Shown one piece after another: positions 6,863-13,697 of a DNA stretch of 21,620 nucleotides. A program made the translations under genes and the position numbers. Source of the stretch: CBDVAK01 sp965371945 (GTDB lineage Bacteria; Pseudomonadota; Gammaproteobacteria; Competibacterales; JAHEDQ01); NCBI GenBank assembly GCA_965371945.1, contig CBDVAK010000021.1, positions 1-21,620 of the forward strand, read 5' to 3'. Each line of letters begins with the position of its first letter. Position 1 is the stretch's first letter. The notes beneath the pieces were generated by a model. That model saw nothing but the letters and a program-made list of their open reading frames with translations, did not search any database and was not told where the DNA came from.

Positions 6863-8263
6863 GTGCCCGATGTGTCGTTGAGAAAGCTTGCGAACAACCG
6901 CGTCGAGCCGCATTGGTCGCTGTTGAGCGGCATGTTCCTTGCGGCTGCCCTGGCTCCTCTCGGCTCGACCATGATCGCTGTCGCGCTGCCCTCCATCGGC
7001 CAGGAGTTGGGCGTGGACAACGAGTCCCTCACGCAATGGTTGGTGGCAAGCTATCTGATTGTCGGCATCGCGTGCATGAGCCCCGCCGGCACGCTGGGCG
7101 ACAGGATCGGTCACCGCGCGAGCCTGGTACTCGGCATGCTCATCTACGCGGGGGGGGCGCTCACGGGATTCATGCTCGCGAGCCTGCCGAGCCTCGCCTT
7201 CGCCAGGATATGCATGGCGGCCGGCGGTGCGCTTATGGTGCCGGCGGTCCTAGCCATGCTGCGCAGGTCCCTGTCGGCGTCGGGGCGCACCCGCATGTTT
7301 GGCTACTTCGGTGCGGTGATGGGGACGGCCGCGGCCATCGGCCCCCTGGTCGGTGGCGAGCTGACGAGCCTATTCGGATGGCGTAGTGTATTCATTGCCA
7401 ACGTGCCCGTGATCGTCGTTGCGTTGTTGCTGCTGCGTTACTCGCAATCGGTTCGCAGCGACACGGGTCGTGACGAGTTACGTTCCAGCGCCCGATTCGA
7501 CGTGTTTGGCAGCGTGCTCCTTGGCGCCGGCCTGACGCTCGCCATCGTCCCCGCTGCACTCACCTCGACGCACATCGTCGAGGTGCGCGTCGCCGGGGCG
7601 ATTCTACTGGGACTGTTTGTCGTCTGGGAGAGACGCGTTGACGACCCCGTACTCGACCTGAGGTTATTCACCAGGCGGTCGTTCGTGGCGGCGAGTCTCG
7701 TCATCGGGCTGCAGAATCTCGCCATGTACGCGCTGTTGTTTCAGCTCCCGATTTTTTTCGAGCAGGTGCGCAATGCCGAGGCCGGAACCAGCGGGCGCGT
7801 TGTCATCGCGATGATGCTGGCGATGGTCGTGTGCTCGCCGATCGGTGGGCGCGTAGCCGAGCGTGTGGGACCGCGTCTGACCGTGCTGGCGGGTTCGATT
7901 CTTACGTTGGGCGGCGTTTATCTCGTCAACGACTTTGGCCGCCTGCTGACCCCCGCGGATGCGCTGGTAGGGCTGACGCTCCTGGGTGCCGGGTTCGGGC
8001 TTTGCTCGGCACCATCGCAGGCGAGTGCCATGAGTGCCGTCGCGCCGGCCCAGGCGGGGATGGCCGCCGGCGCCATCTCCACCGTGCGCTACATCGGCGG
8101 TGTGATCGGGATCTCGGCCCTCGGGGCTGTGGTGGGGCGAGTCGCGGTGGCTGGCACCGAGCTGCACTCCTCGGCGGCGAGGTTTTACGCCGTGTCGCTG
8201 CTCGCCGCCGCGGCGGTCGCGCTCATGCTCCCGAATCGTCTTCAGGATGAGAGATCCGGTTGA
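6863..8263 (+). CDS. DHA2-type MFS multidrug exporter
   Basis: This is a protein of about 466 aa with some 14 hydrophobic segments. The start is uncertain: GTG 6863, four bases after the previous stop, is chosen, and GTG 6872 is an alternative. Family marks include LAPLGSTMIAVALPSIG in the first helix, the loop motif GTLGDRIGHRASLVLG, and GPLVGGELTSLFGWRSVFIANVP in the fifth-helix region typical of 14-helix drug:proton antiporters. It should sit in the inner membrane and export a small molecule. Tight spacing places it in one unit with the split phosphotransferase, suggesting a two-step protection system (modify, then export) or export of a phosphorylated product. The cargo cannot be read from the sequence. 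Confidence 0.85.
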   Translation: MPDVSLRKLANNRVEPHWSLLSGMFLAAALAPLGSTMIAVALPSIGQELGVDNESLTQWLVASYLIVGIACMSPAGTLGDRIGHRASLVLGMLIYAGGALTGFMLASLPSLAFARICMAAGGALMVPAVLAMLRRSLSASGRTRMFGYFGAVMGTAAAIGPLVGGELTSLFGWRSVFIANVPVIVVALLLLRYSQSVRSDTGRDELRSSARFDVFGSVLLGAGLTLAIVPAALTSTHIVEVRVAGAILLGLFVVWERRVDDPVLDLRLFTRRSFVAASLVIGLQNLAMYALLFQLPIFFEQVRNAEAGTSGRVVIAMMLAMVVCSPIGGRVAERVGPRLTVLAGSILTLGGVYLVNDFGRLLTPADALVGLTLLGAGFGLCSAPSQASAMSAVAPAQAGMAAGAISTVRYIGGVIGISALGAVVGRVAVAGTELHSSAARFYAVSLLAAAAVALMLPNRLQDERSG

Positions 8264-8369
8264 TTTGGCCGTGCACTTGGCCAACAGCGCGTATCACAAG
8301 AAAATGCTCCGCTTCTTCCAGAGGCAAGCGATGCCGGGGCGAACGATCACCAGATTCGCTACCAACTGA
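8247..8369 (+). CDS. Possible 40-aa ORF overlapping the end of the MFS gene
   Basis: ATG 8247 opens a 40-codon frame (MRDPVDLAVHLANSAYHKKM and on to RFATN) that overlaps the MFS end and stops 13 bases before the DUF1622 start. Only an AGG directly before the ATG could serve as a ribosome-binding site, which is too close. It may be spurious or the relic of a lost gene; no family is recognised. Confidence 0.15.
   Translation: MRDPVDLAVHLANSAYHKKMLRFFQRQAMPGRTITRFATN
8265..8284. terminator. Inverted repeat after the MFS stop codon
   Basis: TTGGCC (8265-8270) and GGCCAA (8279-8284) are perfect 6-bp arms around an 8-base loop that itself contains the palindrome GTGCAC. It starts just after the MFS stop. 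No T-run follows, so rho-independent termination is doubtful. Confidence 0.3.
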
Positions 8370-8382
8370 GGGCCGACGAGCA

Positions 8383-8739
8383 GTGGAAGATTTCAAGAGC
8401 CTGGTTACGGTTGTGACTTACGGGGTGGAGGGTTTCGGCGTGGTCGTCATCGTCGTCGGGTGCCTGGTCGCGACCTTTCGTTTTCTGTCCCGATGGAGAA
8501 CCGGCCCGCCGGAGGCCACTTATCAAGACTATCGCCGCGTGGTCGGCCGATCCATCATCCTGGGGCTGGAATTCCTGATTGCCGGTGACGTCATACGCAC
8601 GGTCATCGTATCTCACACCTTGTCGAGCGTCGCCGTTCTCGCCTTGGTGGTGGTTATCCGGGCGTTTTTGAGTTTTACCCTCGCCTTGGAGATCGAGGGG
8701 CGCCTTCCCTGGCAAGAATCGGCGGCGGAGAAAGGCTGA
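8383..8739 (+). CDS. DUF1622 family small membrane protein
   Basis: This is a 118-aa protein starting at GTG 8383 with a weak GAG-type site upstream. Three hydrophobic segments are visible: about residues 14-33 (VEGFGVVVIVVGCLVATFRF), 52-68 (SIILGLEFLIAGDVIRT) and 76-98. The central YRRVVGRSIILGLEFLIAGDVIRT pattern followed by a short acidic/basic tail is characteristic of DUF1622 proteins. The function of this family is not known. It has no obvious link to the MFS gene before it or the pad operon after it, and it ends about 160 bp before padE. Confidence 0.8.
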   Translation: MEDFKSLVTVVTYGVEGFGVVVIVVGCLVATFRFLSRWRTGPPEATYQDYRRVVGRSIILGLEFLIAGDVIRTVIVSHTLSSVAVLALVVVIRAFLSFTLALEIEGRLPWQESAAEKG

Positions 8740-8761
8740 TTGAAGAGCACCCGAATCCGGC

Positions 8762-8792
8762 TTGTATCTGTCCATTGGGCGCACTATAGTGC
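8762..8792 (+). promoter_or_regulatory. Candidate promoter/operator upstream of the pad operon
   Basis: GCACTATAGTGC at 8781-8792 is a perfect 12-bp palindrome. It contains TATAGT (8785-8790), which lies 17 bp after TTGTAT (8762-8767). This fits a promoter with an operator over its -10. A second inverted element, ATGC-N7-GCAT at 8820-8834, lies further downstream. Which regulator binds is unknown. Confidence 0.4.
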
Positions 8793-8882
8793 TGAGTATC
8801 GATCGGGATGTGTACTAAAATGCATATCGCGCATAAGCGACCGCCTGTCGGGGAGACTGTAACCGGAAAGGAGGCGTCCCCT

Positions 8883-8915
8883 ATGACCACCGGGGATATC
8901 CCGTGCACGAGGTGA
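8883..8915 (+). other. Possible leader peptide with a strong ribosome-binding site
   Basis: AGGAGG at 8868-8873 is nine bases before ATG 8883, which opens a 10-codon frame (MTTGDIPCTR) ending at TGA 8913-8915, just inside padE. The padE start itself (GTG 8903) has only a weak site. Translation of the short frame may deliver ribosomes to padE by coupling; alternatively padE initiates independently. Confidence 0.35.
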
Positions 8916-9475
8916 GATTCCACGGTCGCGGCGGCCAGGGCGCGGTGCTGGCGTCCAAGATCCTCGCCAAGGCTCTGGTGGAGCAAGGTCAATACGTCAC
9001 CGCCATTCCCGCTTTCGGGTTCGAACGCCGCGGTGCGCCGGTGGCGGCATTTCTGCGTTACGACGACAAGCCTATGCGTGCCGCCACCAACATATACGAT
9101 CCCGACTACATCATCTGTATCGATCCCACTGTCGCTGGCGCTGTGGATATATTTTCCGGCGTGAAGCCGGGGGGCACCCTGGTTCAGGCTACCGGGAGGC
9201 CGCTGGAGGATCTGGCGCTACCGGATACCATTACCACCGTCGCGCTCTGCGATGCCGTAGGTATCGGTCTGGAAATCTTCGACAAACCCATCACCAACTC
9301 CATCATGCTGGGCGCGTTCGCCCGCGCCACCGGCATGGTTTCCCTGGAGTCCCTGGAGCGCGGTCTGGAATCAACCAATTTTCGCGATGCCGGGCTGGAG
9401 CAGAACAAGCACGCCCTGGGGCGCGGCTATCGGGAAACGGTCATCAGCAAGCGTCACAACGGTAGCTGGGCATGA
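8903..9475 (+). CDS. padE: Phenylglyoxylate:acceptor oxidoreductase, gamma subunit PadE
   Basis: This is a 190-aa protein. The N-terminal EVRFHGRGGQGAVLASKILA and the following FGFERRGAPVAAFLR are signatures of the gamma subunit of the pyruvate:ferredoxin oxidoreductase superfamily. GTG 8903 is the only reasonable in-frame start. In known enzymes this subunit contributes to CoA and acyl handling within a multi-subunit cytoplasmic complex. It heads a tightly packed set ordered gamma, delta, alpha, flavoprotein, beta, the gene order reported for padEFGHI of Azoarcus evansii phenylglyoxylate dehydrogenase. The substrate assignment rests on that order and on the benzoyl-CoA pathway genes downstream. 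Another aryl or branched 2-oxoacid is the main alternative. Confidence 0.8.
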   Translation: MHEVRFHGRGGQGAVLASKILAKALVEQGQYVTAIPAFGFERRGAPVAAFLRYDDKPMRAATNIYDPDYIICIDPTVAGAVDIFSGVKPGGTLVQATGRPLEDLALPDTITTVALCDAVGIGLEIFDKPITNSIMLGAFARATGMVSLESLERGLESTNFRDAGLEQNKHALGRGYRETVISKRHNGSWA

Positions 9476-9765
9476 ACAGGATGCGGGCATACCCGCGCCC
9501 CGACATGAGTAGCGTGCCCGGCAATCTGTGTCCGGTGGCAGTGGACGACAACCCCATGCTGCCCGGCGACTGGCGCGTAGAACGTCCGGTCGTGGAGCGC
9601 GGGAAATGTGTCAAGTGCAGCGTTTGCTGGGCATTCTGCCCGGTGCAGTGCATCGTCGAGCGGCCCACCTGGTTCGACATCGACTATGGCAGTTGCAAGG
9701 GCTGTGGCATCTGCGCCCAAGAGTGCCCGCATGGTGCCATCACCATGGTGCAGGAGGTCAGGTAG
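9472..9765 (+). CDS. padF: Phenylglyoxylate:acceptor oxidoreductase, delta (ferredoxin) subunit PadF
   Basis: This is a 97-aa 2[4Fe-4S] ferredoxin-type subunit. Its ATG overlaps the padE stop (ATGA). Two binding motifs are visible: Cys46, 49, 52 and 56 (CVKCSVCWAFCP) and Cys75, 78, 81 and 85 (CKGCGICAQECP). About 40 residues precede the first cluster, as is usual for delta subunits of 2-oxoacid:ferredoxin oxidoreductases. It would carry electrons from the thiamine-diphosphate site to the flavoprotein PadH. Position between gamma and alpha subunits supports the assignment. Confidence 0.85.
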   Translation: MNRMRAYPRPDMSSVPGNLCPVAVDDNPMLPGDWRVERPVVERGKCVKCSVCWAFCPVQCIVERPTWFDIDYGSCKGCGICAQECPHGAITMVQEVR

Positions 9766-10998
9766 ATGGCGAACCCGGCATTGCAAACCGATAGCGGATC
9801 CCGGGTCATCGTTTGTGACGGCAACGAGGCTGCGGCCTGGGGGGTGGCGCTGTCGCGGCCCGATGTGGTGGCGGTCTACCCGATCACCCCGCAATCCTCA
9901 CTGGTGGAATACGTCGCGCAGTTCATTGCCGACGGGGTGATGGATGCCGAGTTGATGAACGTGGAGGGCGAGCACAGCGTGCTCTCCGCGCTGCACGGTG
10001 CGGCTCTGGCCGGCGCGCGCACCTACACCGCCACCTGCGGGCCGGGGCTCGCCTTCATGTTCGAACCCTATTGGCGCACACCGGGCATGCGTCTGCCCAT
10101 CGTCGCCTCGCTGGTGACCCGCGACGGCATCACCCCGCAATGCGTGTGGGGCGGGCAGCAGGATGCCATGACCGTGAAGGAGACCGGCTGGATTCACATC
10201 TATTGTGAAAGTGTTCAGGAGATCCTGGACACCCTGGTGATGGCCTACCGGATAGCCGAGCATCGGGACGTCATGCTGCCGGTCAATATCAATCACGACG
10301 GCAACTACCTCTCCTACGGTGTCACCCGCGTGGAAGTGCCCGCCCAGGGCGCAGTGGACGAGTTCCTGGGAGAGAAATCGGTGAACTGGCATGTGGCGCT
10401 GGATCCGCTGCGACCGATGGCGGTTGACCCGCTTACCGGCGGTGCCGGGGGGCCTGGTCCGTCGATGTTCGTCAACTATCGCAAGGGTCTGTGCCAGGGT
10501 ATGCAGAACGCGCTGAGGGTGATCGAGCAGGTTCACGAGGAGTGGGGCCAGCGCTTTGGTCGTCACTACGCTCCCCTGGTGGAGGAGTACCGGCTCGATG
10601 ATGCCGATTATGCGCTGGTTACCATCGGCTCCATGTCGGGCGCGGCCAAGGATGCGGTCGACCAGGCCCGCGAGCATGGCGAGCGGGTGGGAATCATCAA
10701 GATCAAGACATTCCGTCCGTTTCCGGTGGCGGCCATGACCCGGGCGCTGTCCAAAGTCGAGGCCGTCGGGGTGGTGGATCGCTCCGTGCACTATGGCTGG
10801 AACTGCGGGCCGGTGTATCAGGAGATCCTGAGCTGCGTACATCGCACCGGCCAGGCCATCGCCTGCGCCTCCTTCATCGGTGGTCTGGCCGGCGCCGATC
10901 TGACCCATGCGCACTTCCAGCGGGTCATCCGTGACACCGCGAGCCTGGAGCCGGGAAACGAGCCCGACGGCCCGGTGTGGCTGAACGAAAACGATTGA
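9766..10998 (+). CDS. padG: Phenylglyoxylate:acceptor oxidoreductase, alpha subunit PadG
   Basis: This is a 410-aa protein starting at ATG 9766, directly after the padF stop and with GGAGG within padF's end. Hallmarks of the alpha subunit are VVAVYPITPQSSLVEYVAQF (about 29-48), EGEHSVLSALHGAALAGART and TCGPGLAFMFE. The C-terminal YALVTIGSMSGAAKDAVDQA and VGIIKIKTFRPFP match the alpha-subunit domain that packs on the thiamine site. The GDG thiamine motif itself is in PadI, as expected. The predicted complex converts phenylglyoxylate and CoA to benzoyl-CoA and CO2 with NAD reduction, in the cytoplasm. The substrate is inferred from family and context. Confidence 0.85.
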   Translation: MANPALQTDSGSRVIVCDGNEAAAWGVALSRPDVVAVYPITPQSSLVEYVAQFIADGVMDAELMNVEGEHSVLSALHGAALAGARTYTATCGPGLAFMFEPYWRTPGMRLPIVASLVTRDGITPQCVWGGQQDAMTVKETGWIHIYCESVQEILDTLVMAYRIAEHRDVMLPVNINHDGNYLSYGVTRVEVPAQGAVDEFLGEKSVNWHVALDPLRPMAVDPLTGGAGGPGPSMFVNYRKGLCQGMQNALRVIEQVHEEWGQRFGRHYAPLVEEYRLDDADYALVTIGSMSGAAKDAVDQAREHGERVGIIKIKTFRPFPVAAMTRALSKVEAVGVVDRSVHYGWNCGPVYQEILSCVHRTGQAIACASFIGGLAGADLTHAHFQRVIRDTASLEPGNEPDGPVWLNEND

Positions 10999-11008
10999 GG
11001 AAGCGCGC

Positions 11009-12262
11009 GTGCACCAGACCCACTATCTCGTCGCCGGCGCCAGCCACGCCGGACTCCAGGCGGTACACGCTATCCGTCAGGTGGACCCGGAAACGTCCAT
11101 CACCGTGCTGAGCCGCGATAGCAGGCCGCCCTATTCACCCACCATTCTGCCCTATGTGGTGTCCGGTCACAGCGATCCCGAACAGGTGGTGCTGCGGGCC
11201 GAGCGGTATTTCGAGCAGGAGGGTATCGATCTGGTCACCGGCGCCGAGGTGGTTCACGTGGATGACGCCAGTCAGGTGGTGACCGTGTCTGACGGTGACC
11301 AGTGGCACTTCGAAAAACTGCTGCTGGCTACCGGCGCAGACCCCCTGGTGCCGCCCATCAAGGGTCTCGGGGATGTCGACTATCATGCGCTGCGCACCAT
11401 GGACGATGCATTGCGGCTACGCGATATGGCCAGGCGTGCCAAGCGTGCCGTGGTGCTGGGTGCGGGTCTGATCGGTATGCACGGGGCCGAGAATCTGTGC
11501 CACGCGGGTCTGGATGTCACCGTGGTGGAGCAATACCCCCAGGTATTGCCCGGCTACTTCGATGCCCCGGCCGCCGGGCTGATCGAGGCGGCTTTCAGTT
11601 CCCATGGGATCACCATGATCATGGGTCATGAGGTGGTGGCGGCAAGTGCGTCTGGTGGCGGCTGTGTAATCACCCTGGATGATGGGCGCAGGCTGGAAGC
11701 GGACCTGCTGCTGGTGGCCACCGGTGTGCGGCCCCGGTTGGATTATCTGCGTGACACCGCGCTCGAGACCGAAGTCGGCGTTCTGGTCGATGATCACATG
11801 CGCAGCAATATCGCCAATATATGGGCTGCGGGTGACGTGGCCCAGGCTCGTGACTTCTTCAGCGACCGGCGCGTGTTGACCGGCATACTGCCCGACGCGG
11901 TGGAGCAGGGGCACACTGCCGGTATGGACATGGCGGAGGACGTTGCCGCCGGTACCTACGCTGGCGGCGTGCCCATCAACACCTATACCTTCTTCGGACA
12001 GCAGGCGATTTCCGTGGGTCGCAACACGGTTGCCGACGGAGAGGAGGTTTGTACCCTCGCTGATGAGGCCGCGCACCGTTACCGCAAGATCCTGTTAAAA
12101 GATGGTCGTCTGCGCGGCATCTCCTGTATCAACGAGGAGATGGATGCCGGCATCATGTGGCAACTGATCCTGCGCGAAGTGGATCTGGACCCGGTCCGGG
12201 AGGCCTTCGTGGCCGAACCGCTGGCCACCGGCCGGGCGCTGATGTCGAGTCTGTGGCGCTAG
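11009..12262 (+). CDS. padH: FAD/NAD-binding subunit PadH
   Basis: This is a 417-aa pyridine nucleotide-disulfide oxidoreductase-type flavoprotein starting at GTG 11009, with GAGGAAG upstream. The FAD-binding N-terminus has YLVAGASHAGLQAV. A second dinucleotide site at about 145-170 (AVVLGAGLIGMHGAENL) should bind NAD. IWAAGDVAQ (about 271-279) is the FAD-ribityl loop. No redox-active CxxxxC pair is seen, so it is an NADH-linked electron-transfer protein rather than a disulfide reductase. In the PadEFGHI complex it passes electrons from the iron-sulfur subunits to NAD. Its presence between alpha and beta genes is what separates this cluster from ordinary ferredoxin-linked pyruvate oxidoreductases. 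Confidence 0.83.
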   Translation: MHQTHYLVAGASHAGLQAVHAIRQVDPETSITVLSRDSRPPYSPTILPYVVSGHSDPEQVVLRAERYFEQEGIDLVTGAEVVHVDDASQVVTVSDGDQWHFEKLLLATGADPLVPPIKGLGDVDYHALRTMDDALRLRDMARRAKRAVVLGAGLIGMHGAENLCHAGLDVTVVEQYPQVLPGYFDAPAAGLIEAAFSSHGITMIMGHEVVAASASGGGCVITLDDGRRLEADLLLVATGVRPRLDYLRDTALETEVGVLVDDHMRSNIANIWAAGDVAQARDFFSDRRVLTGILPDAVEQGHTAGMDMAEDVAAGTYAGGVPINTYTFFGQQAISVGRNTVADGEEVCTLADEAAHRYRKILLKDGRLRGISCINEEMDAGIMWQLILREVDLDPVREAFVAEPLATGRALMSSLWR

Positions 12263-12263
12263 C

Positions 12264-13580
12264 ATGACCGCATACAACACCATTGCCTTCGACCCGCTGC
12301 GCTGCGACGGTTGCAACCGATGCGTCAGCGCCTGCGCCCTGGCCAAGGCGGGGACCGATGATCCGGCCTATTCGCGTATCAAGATCCTCGGCGGCACTGA
12401 CGGCGTCGCCGCCGGGCTGGCGCTGTGCCGGCAATGCGGTGATGCCCGGTGTATTGCGGATTGTCCGTCCACCGCGCTGACCAAAAACACCGAGACGGGC
12501 GTGGTGGACTGGGAGCAGGACAAGTGCGTCAACTGCCTGCTCTGTCTGGTGGGTTGCGCCTACGGCGGGATCACCTACAACGCCAGCCTGGGCCATGTCA
12601 GCAAGTGTGATACCTGCGACGGCGAGCCCGCCTGTGTCGAGGTCTGCCCCCACGGTGCGCTGAGCTACCTCACCACGGCGAAGATCTTCAACGATCAGCA
12701 TGATCGCGAAGACCTGTTCGTGCCCGGGTTGTCGGCCTGTCAGGGCTGCAACTCCGAACTGATCATGCGCCACTCGCTGCGCAAGGTCGGTCCCGACACA
12801 GTGCTGGCCACACCGCCCGGCTGTATCCCCGGCATGGGGTCGGTGGGTTACAACGGCCTCACCGGCACCAAGGTGCCGGTGTTTCATCCATTGCTCACCA
12901 ACACCGCCTCGATGCTGGCCGGGGTCAAGAAGTACTACAACCGCATCGGCCGCGAGGTCACCACCATGGCTTTGGCGGGTGATGGCGGTGCCGCGGATGT
13001 CGGCTTCCAGTCGCTGTCCGGGGCGGCCGAGCGCAACGAGCAGATGCTGTTCATCTGCGTCGACAACGAAGGCTACATGAACACCGGCATGCAGGCTTCC
13101 GGCAGCACTTCCTACGGTTCCTGGACTTCCACCACCCCAGTGGGCAAGGAGATGAAGGGCAAGCGAAGTGCACAGAAAAACCTGGCGGTGATCATGATGA
13201 TGCACAACTGCGAATACGTGGCCACCGCCTCGCTGGCGTTTATCGAGGACTATCACGACAAACTCGACAAGGCCCTGCAAGCCTCGAAACGCGGGATGGC
13301 GTATCTGCACATCTATTCGCCCTGCCCATCCGGGTGGCGGTTTCCGGCGGAACAGACCATCGAGGTATGCCGCAAGAGCGTCGAAACCAATTTTGCCACG
13401 CTGTGGGAATGTGAGCGTGGTGGCGATCTGAAATTCACCCATCCGGTAGATGATCCGTTGCCGGTGGAGGCCTATCTGAGCCTCAGCGGCAAGTACCGGC
13501 ATCTGCAACCGGATCAGCTCGTGGTGATCCGGTCGCAGGTGGAGGAAAGGCTGCAACAACTCAAAAGATTTGCAGCCTGA
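12264..13580 (+). CDS. padI: Beta subunit PadI with polyferredoxin N-terminus and thiamine-diphosphate domain
   Basis: This is a 438-aa protein beginning one base after the padH stop. Residues 1-135 hold sixteen cysteines in four groups (14/17/20/24, 55/58/63/67, 88/91/94/98 and 115/118/124/128), the HycB-like pattern for four [4Fe-4S] clusters. From about 155 the beta subunit begins, with a further pair in SACQGCNSE. LAGDGGAADVGFQSL (about 238-252) and ICVDNEGYMNTG give the thiamine-diphosphate/Mg signature. It therefore combines the active site with an electron wire to PadH. The fused ferredoxin domain agrees with the Pad-type complex. It is the last gene of the five; the AOR gene follows after 117 bp. 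Confidence 0.85.
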   Translation: MTAYNTIAFDPLRCDGCNRCVSACALAKAGTDDPAYSRIKILGGTDGVAAGLALCRQCGDARCIADCPSTALTKNTETGVVDWEQDKCVNCLLCLVGCAYGGITYNASLGHVSKCDTCDGEPACVEVCPHGALSYLTTAKIFNDQHDREDLFVPGLSACQGCNSELIMRHSLRKVGPDTVLATPPGCIPGMGSVGYNGLTGTKVPVFHPLLTNTASMLAGVKKYYNRIGREVTTMALAGDGGAADVGFQSLSGAAERNEQMLFICVDNEGYMNTGMQASGSTSYGSWTSTTPVGKEMKGKRSAQKNLAVIMMMHNCEYVATASLAFIEDYHDKLDKALQASKRGMAYLHIYSPCPSGWRFPAEQTIEVCRKSVETNFATLWECERGGDLKFTHPVDDPLPVEAYLSLSGKYRHLQPDQLVVIRSQVEERLQQLKRFAA

Positions 13581-13649
13581 TCAAACCACTGTGATCCGTG
13601 GACGACGATATGGTCATCAGCAAAGCCACTGTCGACCGCTTCTTTTCCG

Positions 13650-13666
13650 TCCCGGGCTGACCGGGA
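13650..13666. other. Small hairpin in the padI-AOR gap
   Basis: TCCCGG (13650-13655), a five-base loop and CCGGGA (13661-13666) form a perfect 6-bp stem about 30 bases before the AOR start. There is no T-run, so it is more likely an mRNA-processing or stability element than a terminator. AGGAAA just before ATG 13698 is the AOR ribosome-binding site. Confidence 0.3.
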
Positions 13667-13697
13667 TGGCGCGCACCAGACCTTCAGGAAACACCCG

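Noticed and set aside
9898..10914. 338-codon minus-strand open frame opposite padG
   Set aside because: It is antisense to a clear alpha subunit, with a product of repetitive His/Gly-rich composition and no recognisable motif.
12153..13559. 468-codon minus-strand open frame opposite padI
   Set aside because: It is an antisense shadow of padI, whose sixteen cysteines and thiamine motif prove the plus-strand reading.
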